From Gammaproteobacteria bacterium (GTDB taxonomy: Bacteria; Pseudomonadota; Gammaproteobacteria; JAURND01), in NCBI GenBank assembly GCA_035546635.1, contig DASZWJ010000006.1, positions 62,001 through 126,000 on the forward strand: a stretch of 64,000 nucleotides of DNA. The letters run 5' to 3'. The position numbers were made by a program, and so were the translations under genes. Of the stretch, positions 1-8,072 are shown in pieces; the first letter of the stretch is position 1; the number at the start of each line of letters is the position of its first letter. The notes beneath the pieces were generated by a model, which worked only from the letters and a program-made list of their open reading frames with translations, was not told where the DNA came from and did not search any database.

Positions 1-809
1 CCATCCGTGCTCATCCTGAAGTAGAGATGATTATTTTATTTGGCAGCCACGCAAGCGGCAAAGATGTCGAAGATCTATATGAAGAAGATGGCATCCTTTA
101 TCACTATCAAAGTGACTATGATCTTTTAGTGGTTGTTAAAACTCGGGGCTTGCAGAGACAGCAACATTTAGAATTTGATTTGATGGAAACAGTTGAAAAA
201 CTACCTAATATTCACACGCCATGCTCTATCATTGTGCATGATGCAGACTATATCAATGCTCAATTAGATGATGCGCAATACTTTTTTTCTGATATCAAGA
301 AAAAAGGAATTTTGTTATATAGCACGGGGCATTTAAAATTAAAAGAAGTGAACAAACAGTTAAATCCAAAACAACGTTATCAGTTAGCGCAAGAAGATTT
401 TGAATATTGGTTTACAGATGGCGTTGGTTTTTACGAAGGATTTAATTTTTACTTGCAAGGCAAAAAAAACAACTTAGCTGCTTTTTCACTACACCAAGCG
501 ACAGAACGTTTTTATAACGCCATTTTGCTGGTATTTACACACTATAAGCCTAAAACACATGACTTAGCGATACTACGTAGATTAACCAATAACTTAGATC
601 GACGATTCATTAAAATATTTGTCGAAACTGATCCTGAAGAAAGACGTTTATTCAGACTTTTGCGTGAAGCTTATATTGCCGCTCGCTATAAAAAGGGTTA
701 CAAAATCACCGAAGATGAATTAAACAGGTTGAGCGAGCGAGTTCAAACTTTGCAACAACTCACCGAGAAACTCTGTCATGAAAAAATGGAGTCTTTTTTA
801 GTAAACTAG
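1..809 (+). CDS. Nucleotidyltransferase-HEPN fusion protein, 5' end cut off by the window
   Basis: The first ATG in frame is at 27, but the frame is open to the window edge. The codons before that ATG (IRAHPEVE) match the equivalent stretch IRQHSAVE of the paralogue at 38.3-39.2 kb, so the real start lies upstream. The N-terminal part is a MNT/Pol-beta type nucleotidyltransferase: GSHASG, then after an acidic insert SDYDLLVVV with the paired aspartates. The C-terminal ~130 residues resemble a HEPN domain (AAFSLHQATERFYNAILL, then KTHDLAILRRL). MNT and HEPN modules are known as antitoxin/toxin pairs and as single-chain fusions, so an RNA- or tRNA-modifying stress role is possible, but substrate and activity are not visible here. 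Confidence 0.8.
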   Translation, partial: IRAHPEVEMIILFGSHASGKDVEDLYEEDGILYHYQSDYDLLVVVKTRGLQRQQHLEFDLMETVEKLPNIHTPCSIIVHDADYINAQLDDAQYFFSDIKKKGILLYSTGHLKLKEVNKQLNPKQRYQLAQEDFEYWFTDGVGFYEGFNFYLQGKKNNLAAFSLHQATERFYNAILLVFTHYKPKTHDLAILRRLTNNLDRRFIKIFVETDPEERRLFRLLREAYIAARYKKGYKITEDELNRLSERVQTLQQLTEKLCHEKMESFLVN

Positions 810-882
810 GTCCTGTCATCAATTAGCCCCCTACTACGTCATCCTGCGGCTAGTCCCTGAGAGATAGTCACTTTTTCTAGCG

Positions 883-945
883 GCAAACCCCTTCTCCCGT
901 CTGTGACCGAAGGGAATCCCCTTGTGGGATGGGAGAAGGATTTGC
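883..945. repeat. Palindromic intergenic repeat (CCTTCTCCC family, long form)
   Basis: The outer arms GCAAACCCCTTCTCCC (883-898) and GGGAGAAGGATTTGC (931-945) are inverted. The core reads GTCTGTGACCGAAGGGAATC and then CCCTTGTGGGA. A closely similar long form lies at 44730-44776. Short forms that keep only the arms occur at 8889, 40397 and 45841. This is a dispersed REP-like family, and no coding potential is seen in it. Confidence 0.7.
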
Positions 946-999
946 CACTTGACACGGCTTCATTCGATGTTCGATTGACATGCATGAAGATTTGATAAG

Positions 1000-1620
1000 T
1001 CACAACTCATATCGTTTGCTCCTTGCGGTAAAAACTTCTTGCAACATCTGCATAAATTGCTGTTTATCTCCCTGCCAATACAAAGGTTCCTCTACATAAA
1101 CATCAATACAAAATGGCACCAGCAAGGCTTCGCCTTTAGGTAATGCCTTGCCTGCGCCGTGAATAAAAATAGGAATGATAGGAAGGTGGGGAAATTGCTT
1201 GGCAATATGTGCAATGCCTGATTTAAAAGGGATGAGTTGTTCCGGATCGCCACGGCTGCCTTCTGGATAAAAAATAATGATGGAATTCTCTTCGATGGCT
1301 TGATAAACAGCGTCAAGAGGATCAATGGTATGGGTCGTACTTTTTCGTTGAATAGGGATAATGCCGATAATATTTAATGAAAACCAGGCGAGTAATTTGG
1401 AACGTAAAAAATAATCTGCTGCGGCGACAGGGTGTAATTTGGGTAATAAGCGTTGGGGAAATAAACTCATAATGACCAGGGTGTCGATATGGCTGTTATG
1501 GTTTGCGACCAATAAAGCCGGCCCTTCTGTAGGTAATAAATGACGTTGGCGCACATTAACGCCCAGAATAATCAATAACAAGGGACGTAAGATCACGATA
1601 AAAAATAAATAGCGTATCAC
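1000..1620 (-). CDS. PlsC-family lysophospholipid acyltransferase
   Basis: The 206-residue membrane protein shows the acyltransferase motif HxxxxD as NHNSHIDT (H41, D46) after an N-terminal hydrophobic segment, and the acyl-acceptor motif FYPEGSRGD. These identify the 1-acyl-sn-glycerol-3-phosphate acyltransferase (PlsC/LPLAT) family, which makes phosphatidic acid at the inner membrane. It lies 13 bp downstream of the CdsA-like gene on the same strand, so the pair is likely one transcript: PlsC would make phosphatidate and CdsA would activate it to CDP-diacylglycerol. It may be a second, specialised copy rather than the housekeeping plsC. That is inference from its neighbours. Confidence 0.85.
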   Translation of the reverse strand: MIRYLFFIVILRPLLLIILGVNVRQRHLLPTEGPALLVANHNSHIDTLVIMSLFPQRLLPKLHPVAAADYFLRSKLLAWFSLNIIGIIPIQRKSTTHTIDPLDAVYQAIEENSIIIFYPEGSRGDPEQLIPFKSGIAHIAKQFPHLPIIPIFIHGAGKALPKGEALLVPFCIDVYVEEPLYWQGDKQQFMQMLQEVFTARSKRYEL

Positions 1621-1633
1621 CTGGTAGAATCTG

Positions 1634-2581
1634 TTAATAATAAAAATACCTTATGAAATGAAAATACAACGGCGCTGTATAGATCAGGCTATCCAAGCGA
1701 TCTAAAATGCCGCCGTGACCTGGTAACAATTGTCCGGTGTCTTTAATACCTAAATCGCGTTTCAAGGCAGAAATAGTAATATCGCCAATAAAACCACCGA
1801 TGCCGATGATTAAGCCGAGAAAAAAGGCGTGTTGAATATCCAGCGGCGTGAGCCATGGCGCAAGTAAAATAGCTAACACGGTGGTAGTGAGTACGCCACC
1901 GATAAAACCTTCAACGGTTTTATTCGGACTAACCTTAGGGATAATTTTATGTTTACCGAGCAATTTGCCCCACAAGAATTGAGCAGCGTCGTTAAATTGG
2001 TTTAAGAATAATAAGTAAAAGATTAACCCCAGCGCATTACCGGATGTAGTGGAGTTGGCAGGTAATAGATACAGGGCGGCGACGTAACTCATGCAATACA
2101 CCATCATCATCACTCCCCAATGGAGTGTGGAGATGGCTTTAATAAATCCGGCGGTTTCGCCGAGAATTAGCATGCGTAGGGGTAAAAAAAGAAAGACATA
2201 GACTGGGATGAATATAACAAACATCTCATACCAGCCGGAGCTGACCCAGTAATATTGCAAAGGTATGGCCAAATAAGCCCAGAATAAAACGCGACGATCA
2301 ATACGCCGTGTCGGAATCAAGGTTAAGTATTCTTTGAGAGCTAAAAAACTGATTATCGCCCAAAACCATATGGCAATTTTGGGCGCAAGAAAAAATGACA
2401 GGGCGATTACGGTGATGATAATCCAAAACGTGCGGATACGCAGGCCAAGTTGAATACGACCGTCAGTTCTTTTCAGATAGAGCAGGGTAATGCTGATGAA
2501 TGTTGCAATGCAAAGTAGGGCATAAACGCCGGCTATCGCTAAAAGGACATTGAAGGAGGGCAATACTAATAGCCTATTCAT
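1634..2581 (-). CDS. Phosphatidate cytidylyltransferase (CdsA/YnbB-like)
   Basis: The protein has 315 residues with many hydrophobic segments. The C-terminal CTP transferase signature is complete: KVSPNKTVEGFIGG, then KRDLGIKDTGQLLPGHGG followed by ILDRLDS. It converts phosphatidate plus CTP to CDP-diacylglycerol in the membrane. Housekeeping cdsA of Gammaproteobacteria normally sits between uppS and dxr/rseP. Here the partners are a PlsC-like acyltransferase and, divergently, a CDP-alcohol phosphotransferase, which recalls the ynbA-ynbB arrangement of E. coli. It is therefore probably an accessory CdsA paralogue feeding a dedicated phospholipid pathway. Confidence 0.88.
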   Translation of the reverse strand: MNRLLVLPSFNVLLAIAGVYALLCIATFISITLLYLKRTDGRIQLGLRIRTFWIIITVIALSFFLAPKIAIWFWAIISFLALKEYLTLIPTRRIDRRVLFWAYLAIPLQYYWVSSGWYEMFVIFIPVYVFLFLPLRMLILGETAGFIKAISTLHWGVMMMVYCMSYVAALYLLPANSTTSGNALGLIFYLLFLNQFNDAAQFLWGKLLGKHKIIPKVSPNKTVEGFIGGVLTTTVLAILLAPWLTPLDIQHAFFLGLIIGIGGFIGDITISALKRDLGIKDTGQLLPGHGGILDRLDSLIYTAPLYFHFIRYFYY

Positions 2582-2677
2582 GATAAAGTGCCAAAAATGA
2601 CAGAGAAAGTAGGGAAATATAGGCTATTTTATTAATTGTGATATAATAAAACAACTTTTAATTTTTCGGGGATAACG

Positions 2678-3295
2678 ATGGATATTGGAATTTATAACGC
2701 GAAATACCCCTTTAGAAAACTTATCCAGTTTTTACTCCCTTATTTTAAAAATACCGATCCTAATACTGTCAGCTACGCGCTTGTGCCACTCGGCTTGTTA
2801 ACCGCGCTTATTTATTTTTTTGCGCCTAAATGCGACTGGCTTTATTTGCTGGGTATTGTGCTTATTTTTTTGCGGATGATCGTTGGCACGCTAGATGGTT
2901 TGATTGCCGAAACTTTCCACAAACAATCACCTAAGGGTGAAGTAAACAATCGTTTAACGCCAGAATGTGCTGATATCTTACTGATGTTGGCTATTGCCCT
3001 TTCTTTACCGGCATCGCTGCCCTTGGGTCTGTTTGCCTTGGGTATTTCTTGGGGTATTAGTTACACTGGCATCATCGGCGCAGTGGCTGGACTAAAACCC
3101 CAAAGCGTTGGGCCCGTCGGTCAGACCGATAGAATTGCCAGTTTAATTTTATTGTCGTTGTTACAGTTCTTCAGTCTACACTATGCCTGGAATTTCAATT
3201 TTATCATTTTATTTCTGTGGTGGGTTATTATCGGTGGTCTCATCACTATTGGTCTGCGTATTTATCGACTTTTTAAATTATTGTCACCTCAATGA
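2678..3295 (+). CDS. CDP-alcohol phosphatidyltransferase-like membrane protein with a degenerate motif
   Basis: The 205-residue protein has several hydrophobic helices and a recognisable CDP-alcohol phosphotransferase region. The canonical motif is DxxDGxxARx(7-8)GxxxDxxxD. Here the region reads GTLDGLIAETFHKQSPKGEV and then NNRLTPECAD, so the first Asp is Gly, the Arg is Glu and the third Asp is Asn. DG, the A of AR and the downstream Gly are kept. The family transfers a phosphatidyl group from CDP-diacylglycerol to an alcohol, or a phospho-alcohol from CDP to a lipid. The next gene starts 4 bp inside its end (ATGA), which indicates translational coupling. Loss of motif residues could mean a divergent subfamily or loss of classic activity. 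Confidence 0.75.
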   Translation: MDIGIYNAKYPFRKLIQFLLPYFKNTDPNTVSYALVPLGLLTALIYFFAPKCDWLYLLGIVLIFLRMIVGTLDGLIAETFHKQSPKGEVNNRLTPECADILLMLAIALSLPASLPLGLFALGISWGISYTGIIGAVAGLKPQSVGPVGQTDRIASLILLSLLQFFSLHYAWNFNFIILFLWWVIIGGLITIGLRIYRLFKLLSPQ

Positions 3296-5262
3296 TAAAT
3301 TTAAATAAGATTCGCTCTAATTATCCCATCACCCAACGAGATATTTTTTTAAATCACGCCGCCACTTCCCCTGTTTCACATGCAGTGATTACCAGAATAA
3401 AAACGCTAACCGATGAGATGCAAAGACCGCTTAGTGAACATTTTTATAATTGGTTAGGCATTGTAGAAGAAACACGGCGTATGCTCGCTGATTTGATTAA
3501 TGCTCAGCCGACAGAAATTGCTTTTTGTCAAAGTACTTCGATGGCATTGAATATAATTGCGCATGCCTTGCCCTTACGACCTGGCGATAAAGTCATCGTG
3601 CCGTCAAATGAATTTCCATCGAATATTTATGTATGGCAAAACTTACGCCAGCGGGGCATTGAATTTGAATTTTTTGAGGTGCTTCCGGGCGTGCCGGTGG
3701 TAGAGACCTTGCGAAACATAAATCTTCACCGAGTCCGCTTAATCAGTATCAGTGCAGTTAGTTTTCTCACCGGGCGCTTATACGAACTTAAATCCATAGT
3801 GGATTTTTGTCACGAACGGGATATTTATATTTGTTATGACGCCATCCAAGCCATTGGCGCCATTCCTTTCGATGTGCAGCACAGCGGAGTTGATTTTGTT
3901 GCTAGCGGCGGCCAAAAATGGTTGTTAGGCAGTGTAGGCGCTGGATTTTTCTATGTCAGGAAAGCTCTGCTAGAAACCCTCAACGTTCCTTATGTGGGAT
4001 GGACGAGCGTTAAATATCCTGAAGATTTTTCTTTGAAAGAATTAGATCTGGCAACGGATATAACGCGCTTTGAAGCGGGACTTCCTAATATCTTGCCTAT
4101 CGCTGGTTTGAATCAATCTTTGCGTGATTTAACTGCAATAGGGTTGGAGCATATTTTTACGCGGATTAAGGAAAATACCACTTATTTGACGACAGCGTTA
4201 AATGAACAGGGCATTAATACCTTGGCGCAGCAGGATCTATGCTCCGGCATTGTCAGCTTTAACATTCCCCCTCATTTAGACCTGGAATATTTTAACAAGT
4301 ACTTACTGCAACATAATATTCATATTACGCAGCGTAATGATTATATTCGCCTGTCGCCGCATTTCTATAATACTGAACAAGATTTACAACAGTTGTTGGC
4401 TGGGTTGAAAATTGCCTATGTAAAAAAACTGCCGACTGATAGAGAGTCTAAAAACATTGCGTCAGTTAGCGTTAACCAAGATAAAAGAATATTATTAATA
4501 GGCGCCAACGGTATTTTAGGCAAAGCTTTAGCCCGTGAATTAGCACAACAAGGCTTTGGGATTACGCTAGTCGGTAGAGATCAGCCTCAGTTAGCTGAAC
4601 TGGCTGCAGGATTGCAATCGGCGGGGAGTGGACACATTTCTTATGAAACAGTCGATTTTACTGCGCCGGAAATGTTTGCGAACTTTCTTGCGCGTTTGCG
4701 AGCGGCCGGCATTAAATACCATGCTTTGATTCATTGTGCCGGTGTAGTACATGCCGCGCCATTTACAGCATTGAGTAAAGATGATTTTAATGAAATGTTT
4801 AGGGTGAATTGCTTGGCAGCTTTCCAATTGATGCAACTCTTTATCAATGAATTAGCTGCAGAAAATTCATGGGGTATTTTGAATATCGTGTCACCCACCG
4901 GTCGCTGCGGTTATCCGCTATTATCTGCTTATGCAGCAACAAACGCGGCTTTGTGGACGTTAACTGAAGCGATTGCTCGCGAGGAAGAGAAGGTGCCAGT
5001 CATGCTCTTTGTTGCTCCGGCAATGCATTCACGCATGCAAAAACGAATTGGCCGTGTTTTATTACGTTATTTTAAATTAAGTGGTACTTTTGATTATGCC
5101 CAGCCATTGGCGGTAGCCAGGGAAATTTTAAAAATATTGCCTAAGGGAAAACCATTAGTTATCAGCAAAAAAAATCGAAAAATGTTATTACTAAATGCGA
5201 TTTGCCCTGGCCTGATTAATCGAAGAATTCGTAAGATTTGGAAAGCAGAAAATAAAAAATGA
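3292..5262 (+). CDS. Class V aminotransferase fused to a short-chain dehydrogenase (bifunctional)
   Basis: The 656-residue protein has two enzymes in one chain. Residues ~1-375 are a PLP-dependent class V (cysteine desulfurase/NifS-like) fold: N-terminal NHAATSP, SFLTGRLYEL, YDAIQAIGA and the PLP lysine K209 in SGGQKWLLG. Residues ~398-656 are a Rossmann SDR: GANGILG (404-410), HCAGVVH, NIVSP with S534, and Y547. The usual YxxxK is YAATN, so Asn551 replaces the catalytic Lys, and reductase activity is uncertain. It overlaps the upstream CDP-alcohol phosphotransferase by 4 bp and the downstream small ORF by 4 bp. The context suggests an aminated alcohol or head-group intermediate for a phospholipid, but that is inference. 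Confidence 0.85.
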   Translation: MINLNKIRSNYPITQRDIFLNHAATSPVSHAVITRIKTLTDEMQRPLSEHFYNWLGIVEETRRMLADLINAQPTEIAFCQSTSMALNIIAHALPLRPGDKVIVPSNEFPSNIYVWQNLRQRGIEFEFFEVLPGVPVVETLRNINLHRVRLISISAVSFLTGRLYELKSIVDFCHERDIYICYDAIQAIGAIPFDVQHSGVDFVASGGQKWLLGSVGAGFFYVRKALLETLNVPYVGWTSVKYPEDFSLKELDLATDITRFEAGLPNILPIAGLNQSLRDLTAIGLEHIFTRIKENTTYLTTALNEQGINTLAQQDLCSGIVSFNIPPHLDLEYFNKYLLQHNIHITQRNDYIRLSPHFYNTEQDLQQLLAGLKIAYVKKLPTDRESKNIASVSVNQDKRILLIGANGILGKALARELAQQGFGITLVGRDQPQLAELAAGLQSAGSGHISYETVDFTAPEMFANFLARLRAAGIKYHALIHCAGVVHAAPFTALSKDDFNEMFRVNCLAAFQLMQLFINELAAENSWGILNIVSPTGRCGYPLLSAYAATNAALWTLTEAIAREEEKVPVMLFVAPAMHSRMQKRIGRVLLRYFKLSGTFDYAQPLAVAREILKILPKGKPLVISKKNRKMLLLNAICPGLINRRIRKIWKAENKK

Positions 5263-5507
5263 TGCGATCAATCCAATTTCGTTTTACATTTCACAGAATA
5301 GAATTATATGAATTACTGCGTAGGCAATTAATTGAAGAAGCAGCCGCGAAACCTGCTGAAGATAAAACCGAAATTAAGTCAGCTAAACTACGCCAATATT
5401 TTTGGAAAATACTAAGGGACAGCGTGATGAGACATATTAATATTTATAAGCACAAAAGATGGCAAAAAACAAAGTCATCTAATAAATTTGCACACCACAA
5501 GCTTTAG
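5259..5507 (+). CDS. Small basic hypothetical protein at the end of the lipid operon
   Basis: This 82-residue ORF starts with ATGATG overlapping the stop of the aminotransferase-SDR gene, the same 4-bp coupling seen one gene upstream. The predicted protein is rich in Lys/Arg and helical residues (FHRIELYELLRRQLIEEAAA), with no signal peptide or clear motif. Its 3' end overlaps the convergent toxin gene by 29 bp. Coupling supports a real gene, but there is no family recognition, and the last ~20 codons could be spurious read-through. Confidence 0.45.
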   Translation: MMRSIQFRFTFHRIELYELLRRQLIEEAAAKPAEDKTEIKSAKLRQYFWKILRDSVMRHINIYKHKRWQKTKSSNKFAHHKL

Positions 5508-5886
5508 CACTATCAAGTAATTTTTTATCTAAAGTAGCCAAAGGGATATGATGTTTAATGGCTGTATTTAAATAGGCCGCATCATAGCTTGTGAGTTGGT
5601 AAACTCTAGCCAAATTCAATATAGATTCGCCTTGTTCATAACTGACATGATGATCAAATTGAATAGATAAAGCTTGTAATGTCTTCCAAAAATGTGATAC
5701 CTGTGCTGGTGTCACACGCTTGCGATTTTCAGCCACCAATAATGTATTACTGACCTCTAATAACCACAGAGGCGGCACGATTGCAATGGTATCTGCCACA
5801 ACATCATTGAGAATTTGTTCAGTTTTGTGGTTTTTTTCATCCTCAAATAACCAAGCCATGGTAATTGAACAATCTATCACCAGCAT
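5479..5886 (-). CDS. vapC: PIN-domain toxin, VapC family
   Basis: The 135-residue protein begins MLVIDCSITMAWLF and carries the PIN-domain acidic residues at the expected spacing: D5, E44 (PPLWLLEVSN), D102 (SYDAAYLN) and D120 (LATLDKKL). VapC proteins are Mg-dependent RNases that cleave tRNA or rRNA and are neutralised by a cognate antitoxin. The antitoxin gene lies directly upstream with a 1-bp gap, which fits a two-gene operon with antitoxin first. The gene is intact by length. Confidence 0.9.
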   Translation of the reverse strand: MLVIDCSITMAWLFEDEKNHKTEQILNDVVADTIAIVPPLWLLEVSNTLLVAENRKRVTPAQVSHFWKTLQALSIQFDHHVSYEQGESILNLARVYQLTSYDAAYLNTAIKHHIPLATLDKKLLDSAKACGVQIY

Positions 5887-5887
5887 A

Positions 5888-6127
5888 TTAGCGCCTGCCT
5901 TCTTCGATAGCCTTTCGAGTATTCATGCCTTTTCCCCAAGAAATTCCTTTACGCCAATTGCGCAATTCAGCCACAGCTAATTTAGCATCTGTGTCTTTTT
6001 CTTGATAAGGCGCCAAAATAGCTATAGGAACCCCTCGACGTGTTATAGTTATAACATTGCCCTTTATTACTTCATCAAGAAGTTGCGCCAAATGTGTTTT
6101 AGCTTCATAAGAACCTATGTGTTTCAT
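5888..6127 (-). CDS. vapB: Phd/YefM-type antitoxin of the VapC toxin
   Basis: The 79-residue protein has the Phd/YefM N-terminal DNA-binding fold, EAKTHLAQLLDEVIKGN, followed by ITRRGVPIAILAP. The C-terminal tail (NWRKGISWGKGMNTRKAI) would wrap the toxin. Antitoxins of this family bind the PIN toxin and, together with it, repress their own promoter. A perfect inverted repeat 24 bp upstream of the start is the likely operator. Confidence 0.9.
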   Translation of the reverse strand: MKHIGSYEAKTHLAQLLDEVIKGNVITITRRGVPIAILAPYQEKDTDAKLAVAELRNWRKGISWGKGMNTRKAIEEGRR

Positions 6128-6150
6128 AATTAATCTCTTAGAATAGAATA

Positions 6151-6180
6151 GAATAGACCAGACTATACACTGGTCTATTC
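6151..6180. promoter_or_regulatory. Palindromic operator upstream of the vapBC pair
   Basis: Perfect 11-bp arms GAATAGACCAG (6151-6161) and CTGGTCTATTC (6170-6180) are separated by 8 bp. Upstream of the antitoxin start, a short GAATA direct repeat (gaatagaatagaatag) abuts it. Phd/VapB antitoxins typically autoregulate through such palindromes, so this is the probable toxin-antitoxin operator. Confidence 0.75.
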
Positions 6181-6315
6181 TAGTTAAAATATTAAATTTG
6201 TCAATCTGATTGGCAGTTTAAAGGGCAAAGAACTAGAATATTCTTTTTTTAGTTGGATATTAACCTTCAGCTCAGCTTGGCCACGGAGCACTTCACTTTT
6301 AGACAAGAGATATCT

Positions 6316-7284
6316 ATGACAACCATCGCCTTTAATCCCAGCCTAGTTAAACCAGAAATTGCTGCTTATCTGCAAGAACAGAGCAAACTCCCAATACCTG
6401 CTACACTAACGCCGGAATTGGTCAGGGCAGGCTTTGCCGCTAATTTCAAAAAATTCAGCCCCTATGCCAGCTTTTTTCCCGTTGATAGTGTAAAAGATTA
6501 TGATATCTCTGAAGACCATTCATTATTGGTACGTGTCTATACGCCTACCGCCGATCACCAAAAACTGCCATTATTAGTGTATTATCACGGGGGCGGCTGG
6601 GTCGGCAACAACGTGACCACACACGATAGTATTTGCCGATTGTTAGCAAAACGTTGCGGCTGTATTGTGGTTTCTGTTGATTATCCTTTAGCGCCAGAAC
6701 ACAAATTTCCTGAGATTATTCAGCAATGTTTTGCTGCATTAACTTGGGTGTTTGAACACGCTGAAAAATTAAGCGGTGATGTCAATCGCATCGGGGTTGC
6801 CGGCGACAGCTCCGGCGCCAATCTGGCGACCATTATGACTTTAATGGCCAAAACCAAACTTCCTCCGATTATTTATCAGGCCTTAATTTGCCCCGTCACC
6901 GACTTAACCACACTGAATACTCCCTCTTATACGACTTATTCCAATTTCGGTTTATCCCGTGACAAAATGGCTTGGTTTATACAATGCTATTTGCAGAATG
7001 CTGCAGATGCTGCCGATCCCCTCGCTTCGCCTTTATTGGCTCCTGATTTATCCGGCCTGCCACCTACCTTGGTGGTCGCTTCCGAATTTGATGTTCTGCG
7101 TGATGATGCAGAACGTTATGCTGTACGCTTACAGCAGGCGGGTGTGCCCACGGTTTATCACTGCATGAAAAAAATGATACACAGCGGTATATTCTGGGCG
7201 CTCGGCTTACCGGTGATCGCCGAAGAAATTAATTTTATCAGCGATAGAATGACCGAAGGCCTGTCACTGCCGCCTAAAGCATAA
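6316..7284 (+). CDS. Alpha/beta hydrolase, hormone-sensitive lipase-like esterase
   Basis: The protein has 322 residues. The frame is open further upstream from a TTG at 6253, but the ATG at 6316, preceded by AAGAGATATCT, is preferred. The oxyanion-hole motif HGGGW (~91-95) and nucleophile motif GDSSG (S165) define the HSL/bacterial esterase family (lipolytic family IV). D259 (SEFDVLRDDA) and H289 (KMIHSG) complete the triad. It has no signal peptide, so it is probably a cytoplasmic carboxylesterase acting on short-chain acyl esters. It is 17 bp upstream of the ABC transporter genes and could share their transcript, although no functional link is obvious. Confidence 0.88.
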   Translation: MTTIAFNPSLVKPEIAAYLQEQSKLPIPATLTPELVRAGFAANFKKFSPYASFFPVDSVKDYDISEDHSLLVRVYTPTADHQKLPLLVYYHGGGWVGNNVTTHDSICRLLAKRCGCIVVSVDYPLAPEHKFPEIIQQCFAALTWVFEHAEKLSGDVNRIGVAGDSSGANLATIMTLMAKTKLPPIIYQALICPVTDLTTLNTPSYTTYSNFGLSRDKMAWFIQCYLQNAADAADPLASPLLAPDLSGLPPTLVVASEFDVLRDDAERYAVRLQQAGVPTVYHCMKKMIHSGIFWALGLPVIAEEINFISDRMTEGLSLPPKA

Positions 7285-7301
7285 ATTCCTCCCCAAACAT
7301 T

Positions 7302-8072
7302 ATGTCCCTAAATATAAACCACTTAAGTCCCACAGTAACCCTGACACAAGCCTCCCTGCATTTCGGCGGCAATTTATTATTTCAAAATATACAATTAACC
7401 CTTCCCAGCAACCAATGGACAGTATTACTCGGCCCAAGCGGGGTTGGAAAAAGTAGTTTGTTGCGTCTGATTGCCGGCTTAAACTCAGATGCCCATATTG
7501 CCTCACCCATAACCACATCCGATGGTCTCAGTCTTGAAGGTAGACTGGCCTATATGCCACAGCAAGATTTACTCATGCCCTGGTTATCTGTACTTGATAA
7601 TGTATTGATCGGGGCTAAGCTACGCGGTAGCAAACAAAAAAAACGCCTGACCGAACGTGCGCTGTTTTTATTGAATCAGGTAGGCCTGGAAAATGTTGCC
7701 TATAAAAAACCCAGCGAATTATCTGGTGGCATGCGGCAACGCGTCGCTTTAGCTCGCACCTTACTGGAAGACCGATCTGTGGTATTGATGGATGAACCTT
7801 TTTCCGCTCTGGATGTGATTACCCGCTTGCAACTGCAAGAACTGGCAGCGCAACTACTCATACAACGCACCGTGTTATTGGTGACGCATGATCCACTGGA
7901 AGCACTGCGGCTGGGAGATAATGTCTATGTCATGGCCGGCAGACCTGCAATTTTAGGCGCTGCACTGCATCCTGCTGGAGATAAACCCCGCGCCTTAACC
8001 GATCCTGGCTTGCTGCAATTGCAAGGACAACTATTGCTGGAACTGGAACATGCCAAGGAGAACACCACATGA
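7302..8072 (+). CDS. thiZ: ABC transporter ATP-binding protein, ThiZ/SsuB-TauB type
   Basis: The 256-residue ATPase has Walker A GPSGVGKS (44-51), Q-loop MPQQDLLMPW, signature LSGGMRQRVALARTLL, Walker B VVLMDEPFSALD and H-loop VTHDPLEAL. It belongs to the nitrate/sulfonate/taurine/pyrimidine importer group. The next gene, the permease, starts inside its last codons (ATGA overlap), and the third gene is an NMT1/THI5-like binding protein. Together they match ThiZ-ThiX-ThiY, an importer for the thiamine pyrimidine precursor formylaminopyrimidine. Substrate assignment rests on the binding protein. Confidence 0.85.
   Translation: MSLNINHLSPTVTLTQASLHFGGNLLFQNIQLTLPSNQWTVLLGPSGVGKSSLLRLIAGLNSDAHIASPITTSDGLSLEGRLAYMPQQDLLMPWLSVLDNVLIGAKLRGSKQKKRLTERALFLLNQVGLENVAYKKPSELSGGMRQRVALARTLLEDRSVVLMDEPFSALDVITRLQLQELAAQLLIQRTVLLVTHDPLEALRLGDNVYVMAGRPAILGAALHPAGDKPRALTDPGLLQLQGQLLLELEHAKENTT

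Noticed and set aside
4591..4836. Antisense 81-codon ORF within the SDR part of the fusion gene
   Set aside because: Shadow of the real coding frame, without family resemblance or RBS. Similar shadow ORFs across the window were also left out.
7284..7302. TPP riboswitch expected for a ThiXYZ-type operon
   Set aside because: The gap before the first transporter gene is only 17 bp, and no THI-element core (CTGAGA with its partner ACC-TGATC-type motif) was recognised around 6181-6315 or 8813-9048. Absence by eye is not proof.
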